DNA of 11,450 nucleotides from Planctomycetia bacterium. GTDB lineage: Bacteria; Planctomycetota; Planctomycetia; Gemmatales; Gemmataceae. The DNA is taken from the NCBI GenBank assembly GCA_005773755.1, contig SXHE01000300.1:1-11450 (forward strand), given 5' to 3'. The notes under the pieces were generated by a model that did not search any database, was not told the origin of the DNA, and saw nothing but the letters and a program-made list of their open reading frames with translations. Both the position numbers and the translations under genes were made by a program. This document shows, in pieces, positions 1 to 6,839 of this stretch; the first letter of the stretch is position 1, and every line of letters begins with the position of its first letter.

Positions 1-1
1 C

Positions 2-133
2 CCACTGCGTGAGGCGTTGATGAATCACCCGTGGCGGCTGAAGAAGGCCGTCACCTACCTGTTCGACTGGATCGCCACCATGCTCCGCAAACTCCTCCAC
101 CCACACCCCAAAGTGACAAACCACACTGGGTGA
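2..133 (+). CDS. C-terminal fragment of an unidentified protein (truncated by window edge)
   Basis: An open frame enters from the left edge and ends at a TGA at 131-133, giving 43 visible residues. The peptide is basic and rich in Trp, Leu, His and Lys (for example MNHPWRLKKAVTYLFDW and MLRKLLHPHPK). The composition would fit the C-terminus of a DNA-binding or transposase-type protein, but no diagnostic motif is visible and I do not assign a family. The fragment is the only plus-strand gene in the first 6.8 kb. It ends about 90 bp before the stop of the convergent histidine kinase gene. Because only the tail is present, even its coding status rests mainly on the open frame and a plausible amino-acid pattern. 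Confidence 0.4.
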   Translation, partial: PLREALMNHPWRLKKAVTYLFDWIATMLRKLLHPHPKVTNHTG

Positions 134-184
134 ACTCCAGGCAGAAGACAGAGATCAGTTCAACATGACTCCTCACTCTGCTGC

Positions 185-216
185 TTTCTTTGTGTTCTTT
201 GTGCCTTTGTGGTGAA
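185..216. repeat. Short A/C-rich dispersed-repeat-like sequence downstream of the histidine kinase
   Basis: On the minus strand this reads as three spaced CACAAAG-type units (CACAAAGGCACAAAGAACACAAAG in the general pattern CACAAAG-N2-CAAAG-N2-CACAAAG). It differs sharply in composition from its GC-rich surroundings. It ends immediately before the stop codon of the histidine kinase gene. Sequences of this style recur as short intergenic repeats in several environmental bacterial genomes; that is recalled knowledge and only one copy is present here. It has no hairpin of its own, so it is not an obvious terminator. Confidence 0.35.
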
Positions 217-219
217 CTC

Positions 220-1935
220 TTACTGCTTCGCCAGTGGGAACCGCAGGCGGAAGGTGGTGCCGCGGAGCGGGGCGCTCTCGATCTCCAGCGCCGCCCCGTG
301 GTGCTCCATCACCATCGCCACGAACGACAGCCCCAGGCCCATACCGGCGCTGTAGCCCTCGTAGAGCGCGTTGTCGCGCTTCGTGGTGAAGTGCGTCTTG
401 AGGCAGTTCTGCCGCACCTCGTCCGTCATCCCGATGCCGTTGTCGCGCACTTCGAGCACGACATGATCGCCGTCGCGCCGCGCGGCCAAATGAACCTCGC
501 CCTTCCACGCGGCGGCGTCGAGCAGTTTCTGCCGGCGGGCGGGCGGGTCCGGCTCGCGCTTGGCCTCGTCGCGCAGATAGTTCCGCATCTCGAAGGTCGC
601 GTCGCGGGCGTTGAAGACGAGGTTTTCCAGCGCCTGCTGGAGGTGGGACAGGTCGCCGGTGACGAGGGCCGGGCCGGGCGGCACGGCCGCGGTTACCGCC
701 AGCTTCCACTTGTCTCGGCCCGTCTCGGCCCACGTGCGCTCGGTGTCGCGGAGCAGCGCGTGCGCATCGACCTGCGTGACCTCCGCACTGGCCGGGTCGC
801 GGCGCACCGTGCGCAATATCTGCTGAAGGCGCTCGGTCACGGTGCCGAGGGTCGATTTGACCTCTTCCAACATGCCGGTTTGCTCGTCGTCCGGGCCGGC
901 GGCCTCCATGCACCGGGCGATCAGGTCGTTGGGCCGCACCAGCAGGTTCTTGATGTTGTGCGCGTAGCTCCCGGCCATGATGCCGATGCTGGCGTACAGT
1001 TGCGACTTCATCTCCAGCGCGGTGCGCTCGGCGTCCGCAGCGCGGTTCTCCAGCTTCGCGGCCTCCAACTCCTGTTCGAGCAACTTGCGGCCCAACTCCT
1101 CCGTGGCGTGTTCGGCCTCTTGTTGCTTCACGCGCGATTCCAGCAGGTTGCGCTCGATCAGCTCGCGCTCGACCTGCGCGGCCAGTAGCTCGCGCTGGCG
1201 GTGCTCGGCCTCGGCCGCGGCGCGCCACTTCTCCAGTTCGCGGGTGCGCTCGCGGCGCAGGAACCGTGCGACCAGGAACACCGCGAGCAGCGTGGTCGGC
1301 ACCAGCACGACGGCCGCGACCGACTGCCAGATGCGGTACTCGTCCTGCTGCTTCTGCATCCGGTTGAACGAGTGCAGTTGGTACACGCACCGCACGGTGG
1401 CCCGCGCGCCGGTGCGGTTCAGTGCCGGTTCGTATTCCAGGGTGCGCAGTTGTGCTTTCGCGGGCCCGCCGGGGCGCGGCTTGGGCGACACCCACCCCAC
1501 CGGGTCCGCCGGGCGCTCGTCCAGCCCCGGCACGCCGGCGAACTCGATCTCCAGCGCGTACACGTTGGGGAACAGCGGGAGCTGCCCGGCGTACATGCGC
1601 GTCGGCTCGACCATCGCCCGCAGGTGCTCCTCGATCTCCGCGCGCTTGAACGTCACCCGGTCGTGGTGGTCGGGGCCGCGGGTCTCCGCGTGCAACAGGT
1701 CGACGTACTCGCGCACCAGTTCGGCCAGCGTCTTGCGAAACACGCGGGTGTTGTCGAGCCACTCGCGCACGTCCGCGCGATCCGACTCCTCGCTCCAGTT
1801 GGCGCGGGTGTAGAGAAGCCACGCCAACAGCCCGACGAGCACGGCCCACAGCACCGCGAGCGGGGCCAGCCGGCCCACGTACCGCCACACCGGGAGCGGC
1901 GGCGCGGCCTCGGCGGGTGAAGGGGAAGAACTCAT
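220..1935 (-). CDS. Two-pass membrane sensor histidine kinase
   Basis: This 571-residue protein should autophosphorylate on a histidine in response to an extracytoplasmic or membrane signal and pass the phosphate to an unlinked response regulator. A first membrane segment lies at about residues 22-42 and a second at about 205-225. They enclose an extracytoplasmic domain of about 160 residues with no family I recognise. A long charged Glu/Arg/Ala-rich segment (about 226-312), probably a coiled coil, leads to the kinase core. The phosphoacceptor motif is AHNIKN with His326, an unusual H-box. The ATPase domain shows the N-box ENLVFNARDA (436-445), G1 DNGIGM (498-503), the F-box region THFTTK (514-519), G2 GMGLGL (531-536) and a final RGTTFRLRFP. 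The ATG at 1935 is preferred to an in-frame TTG 15 bases upstream because the protein reads naturally from MSSSPSP; neither has a strong ribosome-binding site. The gene lies 30 bp downstream of the exported-protein gene on the same strand. No receiver-domain gene is present in the window, so it is an orphan here. Confidence 0.9.
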   Translation of the reverse strand: MSSSPSPAEAAPPLPVWRYVGRLAPLAVLWAVLVGLLAWLLYTRANWSEESDRADVREWLDNTRVFRKTLAELVREYVDLLHAETRGPDHHDRVTFKRAEIEEHLRAMVEPTRMYAGQLPLFPNVYALEIEFAGVPGLDERPADPVGWVSPKPRPGGPAKAQLRTLEYEPALNRTGARATVRCVYQLHSFNRMQKQQDEYRIWQSVAAVVLVPTTLLAVFLVARFLRRERTRELEKWRAAAEAEHRQRELLAAQVERELIERNLLESRVKQQEAEHATEELGRKLLEQELEAAKLENRAADAERTALEMKSQLYASIGIMAGSYAHNIKNLLVRPNDLIARCMEAAGPDDEQTGMLEEVKSTLGTVTERLQQILRTVRRDPASAEVTQVDAHALLRDTERTWAETGRDKWKLAVTAAVPPGPALVTGDLSHLQQALENLVFNARDATFEMRNYLRDEAKREPDPPARRQKLLDAAAWKGEVHLAARRDGDHVVLEVRDNGIGMTDEVRQNCLKTHFTTKRDNALYEGYSAGMGLGLSFVAMVMEHHGAALEIESAPLRGTTFRLRFPLAKQ

Positions 1936-1965
1936 GGGGCAGAGCACCAAGTGGGTGGTGGTGTC

Positions 1966-2143
1966 TCACCTCTCCCCCATGCTTTGATGGGGGAGAGGTC
2001 GCCGTCCGCTTTGGGACGGCGGGTGAGGGGGCGCTGCACAACTCGATTCCGTTCCGCGTAGCTCCTTCGCCGCGCGTAGCGCCCCCTCACCCGGCTCGAA
2101 GACTCGCCGACCTCTCCCCCAACACAGCTTGGGGGAGAGGTGA
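1966..2143. repeat. Nested-hairpin repeat, copy 1 (MITE-like)
   Basis: The element is built from hairpins within a hairpin. The left end (1968-1999) is a perfect 13-bp stem, ACCTCTCCCCCAT, with a GCTTTG loop. Next comes an 8-bp stem with the same GCTTTG loop (2000-2021). An outer 15-bp stem pairs GGGTGAGGGGGCGCT (2021-2035) with its exact complement at 2078-2092. The right end (2110-2141) is another perfect 13-bp stem, ACCTCTCCCCCAA, with loop CACAGC. The extreme ends, TCACCTCTC and GAGAGGTGA, are inverted repeats of each other. A second copy in the same orientation is at 5360-5537. No transposase is present and no target-site duplication is evident. This copy overlaps the 3' end of the exported-protein gene, supplying its last 58 codons and its TGA. 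Confidence 0.85.
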
Positions 2144-3795
2144 AGACGGACATGCCTCACACCTGACTCGTCGATGTCGTAGGGGCGCACGGTCTGCACC
2201 ACGGGGCGCGAGCGGACGCGGGTCCAGGTGGCCCCGTCGGGGCGGGTCCACACCTCGATGACCGCGTCCGGGTAGATCACGACCCCTTCGACCCGCGGGG
2301 TCGGGCGCAGCACCACGACGTGCTCGCCGGAGCCGGTCTTGCGGTCGCCACGGTCGTCGAAGAAGCCGGGCTCGCGGAACCGCGCCGTCAGCGCGTCCGC
2401 GCCGTCGGTCACGCGGGCCGCGCCGTCAGCGAACGCCCCCCGCGCGAGCACCCGCGCCATCGTCGAGAACAACTGGATGTCCTCGGTGCTGCTCTTCACG
2501 TCGCCCGGTTTCGCGGGCGGCTGAAGCTCGTACCCGCGCGGCGGGTTCGGGTCGCCCGGTTCGTCCCAGTCGAACGGGTCCGCGTGCGTACACAGCACCA
2601 GCGGGATCGGCACCGCGCGCACCGGCCACGCGAACTCGCCGTCGCGGAACAGCGCGTTCACCGGGATGCCGTCGCCGGTCACGGCCACCAACCGCCGGGC
2701 CGCGCCGGGGCTTCCTTGCGCCAGCGCGCCGAGTACCCGGCGCGCGGGTGCGGTCACGGTCGGGATCACCAGCAGCGTGCGCTCGCCGCGGCGCGGCAGC
2801 GACTTCAGGATCTCGTCGACGCAGTGCGCCTCGTACGGGTTGGGCCGCGCGAACCGGCCGGCGCTGAACGGCACCTTGTTCCGCATCACCTCCAGCCACG
2901 GCCGCCCGGTGCGCTGCGTTCCCTGCTCGCTGATCGCGGCGCTGAACTGCTCGTACAGGTCACTCGAATACGGATCGTCCTCCCAGGTGAACGCGAACGC
3001 CGGCCAGTCGGCTTTCGGGGCCTTCGCGTCCGGCAGGGTCGGGATGCCGGGCGCTCCGGCCCGCAGTTCCGCGAGCCACGGGAGCATCGCCCACGGCCCG
3101 CCAGCGGACCCGGGCACGGCGCGCAGGCCGGGCAGAACCGCGGGGCCGGGGCGCAGGATCGGGTCGGTGAACACGAAGTCCGTCACCGCGCGGGCCATCT
3201 GCCGATTCGTGAAGCAGAACCGGAACGAGCGCTCGTACAGGCCGATCAGCTTCAGCGGCCGGTAGTCGTCGCCGTACACCGTGTCGGCGGTCGCGGTCGC
3301 CAGCAGCAGCAGCGGCTTCTGACCGGGCCAGTTGGCGACGGCCAGCGCGTCGGCCAGGTCGCGGGCGCGGTCACTCGACCACCCACCGACGACCGCGAGC
3401 GGCGGCCGGTTCCGCGCCGCCAGTGCCTTCACCCAGGCGCTGGTCGGCGCGTCGTTGGTGATCTTGTACCAGCGGACGCGAACCTTCCCGGCGAAGCCGT
3501 CGCGCGAGATGACGATCTCGGGCACCGCGGTCGTGCGGTCGGGGAACGCGGCCGAGTCGTCCACCCGCAGGCCGGTCGGCCCGCCGGGCGCGGCCATCTC
3601 CGCGCGCTTCGCGCCCCACACGAAGTTCTCCCAGGTGTCGCCGGCCGTCGAGATGTGGAGAAACGCGACTTCGTGGTCGCCGTCGGGCACCGGCAGCGGG
3701 CGCGCGGTCTCGGCCGCGCCCCACCACCCGGCGCGGTACAGCGCGAACCCGCCGGCCAGCGCCAACAGCCCGACGACCACCCACCACCGCCGCAT
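1966..3795 (-). CDS. Exported or membrane-anchored protein, possible periplasmic-binding-protein fold; C-terminus encoded by a repeat
   Basis: The 609-residue protein begins MRRWWVVVGLLALAGGFAL, a single N-terminal hydrophobic segment that should act as a signal sequence or membrane anchor. The ATG at 3795 is chosen because GGAGG (3803-3807 on the complementary strand) sits 7 bases upstream. The first third alternates predicted strands and helices (for example KVRVRWYKITND, then PPLAVVGGWSSDRARDLADAL, then PLLLLATATADTVYGDDY). This is reminiscent of type I periplasmic binding proteins such as the branched-chain amino-acid receptor family, but that resemblance is weak inference. Later parts (TWEDDPYSSDLYEQF, RTLLVIPTV) keep the same style. 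From residue 552 on, the sequence is translated repeat DNA, rich in Pro, Arg, Gly and Ser, so the ancestral protein probably ended near residue 551. It lies between the MBOAT gene and the histidine kinase gene, and a role in ligand sensing for the kinase is possible but untested. Confidence 0.8.
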   Translation of the reverse strand: MRRWWVVVGLLALAGGFALYRAGWWGAAETARPLPVPDGDHEVAFLHISTAGDTWENFVWGAKRAEMAAPGGPTGLRVDDSAAFPDRTTAVPEIVISRDGFAGKVRVRWYKITNDAPTSAWVKALAARNRPPLAVVGGWSSDRARDLADALAVANWPGQKPLLLLATATADTVYGDDYRPLKLIGLYERSFRFCFTNRQMARAVTDFVFTDPILRPGPAVLPGLRAVPGSAGGPWAMLPWLAELRAGAPGIPTLPDAKAPKADWPAFAFTWEDDPYSSDLYEQFSAAISEQGTQRTGRPWLEVMRNKVPFSAGRFARPNPYEAHCVDEILKSLPRRGERTLLVIPTVTAPARRVLGALAQGSPGAARRLVAVTGDGIPVNALFRDGEFAWPVRAVPIPLVLCTHADPFDWDEPGDPNPPRGYELQPPAKPGDVKSSTEDIQLFSTMARVLARGAFADGAARVTDGADALTARFREPGFFDDRGDRKTGSGEHVVVLRPTPRVEGVVIYPDAVIEVWTRPDGATWTRVRSRPVVQTVRPYDIDESGVRHVRLHLSPKLCWGRGRRVFEPGEGALRAAKELRGTESSCAAPPHPPSQSGRRPLPHQSMGER

Positions 3796-3802
3796 GTGGG
3801 AA

Positions 3803-3807
3803 CCTCC
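3803..3807 (-). promoter_or_regulatory. Shine-Dalgarno site for the exported-protein gene
   Basis: The complementary strand reads GGAGG here, 7 bases before the ATG at 3795. It decides the start: the frame is open further upstream, but the upstream codons lie in intergenic hairpin sequence and encode no sensible signal peptide. Confidence 0.7.
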
Positions 3808-3831
3808 GCACGAACGAACAAGGCGATTGGG

Positions 3832-3853
3832 ACACAGGGCGGAAGCCCTGTGT
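3832..3853 (-). other. Intergenic hairpin between the MBOAT and exported-protein genes
   Basis: ACACAGGGC and GCCCTGTGT form a perfect 9-bp stem around a 4-base loop (TTCC on the transcribed strand). It sits about 50 bp after the MBOAT stop codon and about 40 bp before the next start. No run of T follows on the minus strand, so it is not a textbook intrinsic terminator. It may attenuate transcription, stabilise mRNA ends, or be a copy of a short dispersed palindrome. Confidence 0.5.
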
Positions 3854-3904
3854 TCACAGACGGATGTGATCAATGTACCAGATGAAACGAGCGCGCGGCG
3901 CGCG

Positions 3905-5317
3905 TCAGAACTGGATGTAGATGAACGTCTTCGTGACGCCGGGCGTGAGGGTGACGAGCGCGAAGACGGCGGCGACGTAGCCGGCGGCGCGCACCGGCGG
4001 GGGCGCGGTCAGCTTCAGCTTGCCACACAGGTGGCCGAGCGCGACAAGAGCCACCAGCAGCGGCACCCATACCGGAACGCGTGGCGACCACGCCCCCCAC
4101 ACGTCGAACGCGGCGAACGACTTCAGCATCAGCCAGCCGTCGCCCCACGAGTTCATGCGCACCAGGATGAGCATCGCGACCAGTTGCGAGAGGGTCAGCG
4201 CCCAGGCGAACACGGCCCACGGGCGCGTTGCTCGCACCGTGTCCCAGAACCGCCGGCCGGTCGCGGCCCGGTCGAACGCGCGGTGCAGGCACACGAGCAG
4301 CCCGTTGTACACGCCGTAGGCCAGCCACGCCCACGTCGCCCCGTGCCACAGCCCGCACAGCACGAACAGTAGCATCAGGTTGAAGTAGGTGCGGACCGGG
4401 CCGCGCTTGCTGCCGCCGAGGGGGAAGTACAGGTAGTCGCGGAGCCACGCCGAGAGCGAGACGTGCCACCGCCGCCAGAAGTCGGTGATGTTGGCGGCGA
4501 GGTACGGCAGGTCGAAGTTGCGCGGCAGCTCGAACCCGAACCACTTGGCGATGCCGACGGCCATGTCCGAGTAACCGGAGAAGTCGCAGTAGATTTGCGC
4601 GGCCCACGCGACCGCGGCCCAGCGGTGCGCCGCCGCGTCGAACGCCGCCGGGTTCGCAAACACCGGTGACACGAACAGCACGTCCAACTGGTCCGCATTG
4701 AACAGCTTCTTGAACAGCCCGATCAGGAACAGGTGCAGTCCCTCGGCCACTTGCTTCGCGGTGGGCGTGGGCGGCGTGTGCATCTGCGGCAGGAACTCGA
4801 CCGCGCGGACGATCGGCCCGGCCGCGAGCTGCGGGAAGAACGCCACGAACAGCGCGTAGTCTCGGAAACTGCGCACGGCCGCGATCTGCCGGCGGTACAC
4901 GTCCACCGTGTAGCTGATGCCCTGGAACGTGTGGAAACTGATGCCCAGCGGGAGCAGGATGCTCCAGTGCCGGTCCGTGACCGCCAGGCCGCACCACCGG
5001 CCCAGGTGCAGGGCGTTGTCGTACATGAACGGCGTGTACTTGAACGCGACCAGCAGGCCGAGATTCGCGCAAATGCTAACGAACAGCCACCGCTTGCGGC
5101 CGCGCTCCGAGGCGGCGTCTTCGATGCGGATCGCGGCGCGGTAGTCGATCAGCGTGAGCAGCAGCAGCACCCACAGGTACCACGGGCTGAGCCACGCATA
5201 AAACGCCCAGCTCGCGACCAGCAGCACGTTGTACTTCCGCGCGCGCGTTCGCGACAGGAAGTACAGGATGAGCACCACGGGCAGCAGCGCGAGGAAGTAC
5301 TTGTTCGCGAAGATCAT
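3905..5317 (-). CDS. MBOAT-family O-acyltransferase, AlgI type
   Basis: This polytopic membrane protein of 470 residues should transfer acyl (probably acetyl) groups across the membrane to an extracytoplasmic polysaccharide, as AlgI does for alginate. Family hallmarks are clear: LGISFHTFQGISYTVDVY (124-141), FFPQLAAGPIVR (160-171), YCDFSGYSDMAVGIAKWFG (243-261), the FWRRWHVSLSAWLRDYLYFP block (280-299) with His285, and the CGLWHGATWAW block with the invariant catalytic-type His325. It ends TKTFIYIQF, a typical AlgI-like tail. The length is normal for the family. The ATG at 5317 begins MIFANKYFLALLPVVLILYF, which matches the expected first membrane helix. The frame stays open upstream through the second repeat, but that extension is repeat sequence and is not credible as protein. 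The next upstream gene on the same strand encodes an SGNH-like protein, the usual partner type. The acceptor glycan cannot be read from the window. Confidence 0.93.
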   Translation of the reverse strand: MIFANKYFLALLPVVLILYFLSRTRARKYNVLLVASWAFYAWLSPWYLWVLLLLTLIDYRAAIRIEDAASERGRKRWLFVSICANLGLLVAFKYTPFMYDNALHLGRWCGLAVTDRHWSILLPLGISFHTFQGISYTVDVYRRQIAAVRSFRDYALFVAFFPQLAAGPIVRAVEFLPQMHTPPTPTAKQVAEGLHLFLIGLFKKLFNADQLDVLFVSPVFANPAAFDAAAHRWAAVAWAAQIYCDFSGYSDMAVGIAKWFGFELPRNFDLPYLAANITDFWRRWHVSLSAWLRDYLYFPLGGSKRGPVRTYFNLMLLFVLCGLWHGATWAWLAYGVYNGLLVCLHRAFDRAATGRRFWDTVRATRPWAVFAWALTLSQLVAMLILVRMNSWGDGWLMLKSFAAFDVWGAWSPRVPVWVPLLVALVALGHLCGKLKLTAPPPVRAAGYVAAVFALVTLTPGVTKTFIYIQF

Positions 5318-5359
5318 TCCGAGGTCCGTCTCACTTGGCTCGAAGACAGGGGCTGTGCC

Positions 5360-5537
5360 CACCTCTCCTCCATGCTTTGATGGGGGGAGGTCGCCGTCCG
5401 CTTTGGGACGGCGGGTGAGGGGGCGCTCAGCGCCTCGATCCCGTTCCGCGTAGCTCACTTGCCTTGCTCAGCGCCCCCCTCACCCGACTCGCAGAACCTC
5501 GCCGACCTCTCCCCCATCAAAGCATGGGGGAGAGGTG
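5360..5537. repeat. Nested-hairpin repeat, copy 2 (MITE-like)
   Basis: This copy has the same orientation and order of parts as copy 1 at 1966-2143. The left terminal hairpin (5361-5390) has a GCTTTG loop and a slightly decayed stem. The CGCCGTCC/GGACGGCG hairpin with a GCTTTG loop is at 5392-5413. The outer stem pairs GGGTGAGGGGGCGCT (5413-5427) with 5470-5485, with one extra C. The right hairpin (5505-5536) is a perfect 13-bp stem with loop CAAAGC, the complement of the left loop. It fills most of the gap between the SGNH-like gene (stop at 5549) and the MBOAT gene (start at 5317), so any transcript joining the two would pass through it. Confidence 0.85.
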
Positions 5538-5548
5538 GTTTCACTCTG

Positions 5549-6700
5549 TCACCTTCCCGCGTCCTCCAACCGCCCGCGCAGCCAGAGGCTGAACTTGCGA
5601 CAGCCTTCTTGCGTCATGTGAATCTGGTCGGCGAAGTCGGCGTCCGTCAGGCCGGCGTCCTTCCCTTGAATCAGTTTCAGACCGCGGTCGCGGGCCACGT
5701 CCGCGAGCCGCGCGCGGTACTCGGCGTACTCGGCCGCGTACTTGGCTTCCAGGTCGGCAGTGACCGGCATGTCGAGCATCACCAGTTCGGTGTCGCGGTC
5801 GCGGCACCAGTCGGCGAGCTTGTGGACGTACTTCAGGTGCGCGCCGGTGCGGTAGTTGTTCAGGAACGCGAACGGCGGCGGGGCGTGACCCGCGGCCTTC
5901 ATCTGGTCGTAGCGGCTCAGCGTGTAGCCCTTGAGCGGGGCGTACCCGGTGCCGCAGCGGGCCAGATCGTCGGCGTGGTCGCGCTGTTCGGTCGCCTGTA
6001 CGAGCGCGTCCGGGCAACTGCCGGGGAACACGGCTTCCGCTTGCGTCGCGGCCCACATGCGGACCCCGTGCCGGTAGCGGTACACGTTCGAAGCCTGGCT
6101 CACCTTCGAGGTGACGTACTGGCGCACGGTCCAGTTCGCGGCGTCCGGGCGCGTGGTCGCGATCTCGCGCACGTCGCGCGGGGCGAGTAGCGAGCGGGTT
6201 CCGTGCGGCTCGTTGCGGCTGTCGTTCAGGTCGCTCGCGGTCGCACCGTACACGATCACCCGCGGCGCGGTCGGGCACGCGCGCTTGGTGGCGTAGTAGA
6301 AGTCGGTGGCAGTGCCGCCGTGCAGACCGATGGCGTAGGCGTCGGAGAGGGTGCGCCCACGCCACGCGACCCCGGCGATCTGCGCCGGGTCGATGCCCTC
6401 GGTCACGGGCGAGCCGCCGACGAACATGAGGTCGCGCGAGCGCTCCGCGCAGCCGCCGACGCGCGCGGTGTAGTCGTCCGGCGAGTACCGGTCCCAGAGC
6501 GGAGCCAGCGCCCCTAGTCCGAAGTCCGCGAGGAAGAGGAAAAGGAGGAACAGAAGAACGGTGCGGTTGCGCGCGAGGAAGCCCCGCGCGGGCACGGCCG
6601 GCGTCGGCGCGGTGACGACGACGACCCGCTTCCCCGCCGGGGCGGTGTGGGTCGCGGGCCGCGCGCTCGGGGCCGTCCGTGGTGTGTCGGGTACGTGCAT
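5549..6700 (-). CDS. SGNH-hydrolase-like membrane-anchored protein, probable glycan O-acetylation partner
   Basis: The 383-residue protein has a Pro/Ala/Thr-rich cytoplasmic N-terminus of about 43 residues and one strong membrane segment at about 47-68 (VLLFLLFLFLADFGLGALAP). A large extracytoplasmic domain follows. The domain carries SGNH-style blocks: LMFVGGSPVTEG (91-102) with candidate nucleophile Ser97, YGATASDLND (151-160), and DQIHMTQEG (358-366), which gives the Asp358-x-x-His361 pair. This arrangement resembles AlgJ/AlgX/DltD-type proteins that take acyl groups exported by an MBOAT partner and place them on a glycan. The adjacent MBOAT gene supports the role. The substrate is unknown, and the call of transferase rather than esterase is inferred from context. 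The start at 6700 is an ATG with no strong Shine-Dalgarno, so a slightly later start in the disordered N-terminus is possible. Confidence 0.75.
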   Translation of the reverse strand: MHVPDTPRTAPSARPATHTAPAGKRVVVVTAPTPAVPARGFLARNRTVLLFLLFLFLADFGLGALAPLWDRYSPDDYTARVGGCAERSRDLMFVGGSPVTEGIDPAQIAGVAWRGRTLSDAYAIGLHGGTATDFYYATKRACPTAPRVIVYGATASDLNDSRNEPHGTRSLLAPRDVREIATTRPDAANWTVRQYVTSKVSQASNVYRYRHGVRMWAATQAEAVFPGSCPDALVQATEQRDHADDLARCGTGYAPLKGYTLSRYDQMKAAGHAPPPFAFLNNYRTGAHLKYVHKLADWCRDRDTELVMLDMPVTADLEAKYAAEYAEYRARLADVARDRGLKLIQGKDAGLTDADFADQIHMTQEGCRKFSLWLRGRLEDAGR

Positions 6701-6839
6701 GGCCGTCCGTGGCTCGCGGGCGCTGGGGCGAGAGTGTCACAGATTTTCGTGCCGCGCGGAAGGCGAGTTCGGGCCGCGGCGGTGTCCCGTAGGTACAACA
6801 GCGGGCAGGTTCACATCACCCCCGGTCGGAGGGCTTGCC
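6701..6839. promoter_or_regulatory. Divergent intergenic region between the SGNH-like gene and the secreted paralogue pair
   Basis: This 139-bp gap separates two divergently transcribed units and must hold, or lie next to, promoters for both. I see no convincing -35/-10 pair on either strand. A 12-bp direct repeat, GGCCGTCCGTGG, occurs at 6671-6682 and 6701-6712, spaced 30 bp apart and straddling the SGNH-like start codon. It could be an operator or chance in this GC-rich DNA. Confidence 0.3.
6828..6833 (+). promoter_or_regulatory. Shine-Dalgarno site deciding a GTG start
   Basis: GGAGGG lies 6 bases before the GTG at 6840. It supports this start over much longer in-frame extensions, which would overlap the divergent SGNH-like gene and would place the signal peptide in the middle of the protein. 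Confidence 0.75.

Noticed and set aside
2..133. Left-edge peptide as a transposase C-terminus
   Set aside because: The basic Trp/His-rich tail is suggestive, but no catalytic motif, inverted repeat end or target duplication is visible, so no mobile-element call is made.
173..2041. Long alternative open frame of about 620 codons on the minus strand overlapping the histidine kinase
   Set aside because: It is extremely Arg/Gly/Pro-rich with no domain, and it overlaps a kinase with all catalytic boxes intact in another frame. It stays open because stop codons are rare in this GC-rich DNA.
2320..3885. Long plus-strand open frame of about 520 codons opposite the exported-protein gene
   Set aside because: Its translation is Arg/Val/Gly-rich low-complexity sequence without a motif, whereas the opposite strand has a Shine-Dalgarno site, a signal sequence and normal protein composition.
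1966..5537. The two hairpin repeats as a CRISPR array or as a composite transposon bracketing the genes between them
   Set aside because: There are only two copies 3.4 kb apart with no regular spacers, and no transposase lies between them. The intervening genes look like ordinary chromosomal genes.
6561..6839. N-terminal extension of paralogue 1 upstream of the GTG at 6840
   Set aside because: It would overlap the divergent SGNH-like gene and bury a clear signal peptide, and GGAGGG is correctly placed for the GTG.
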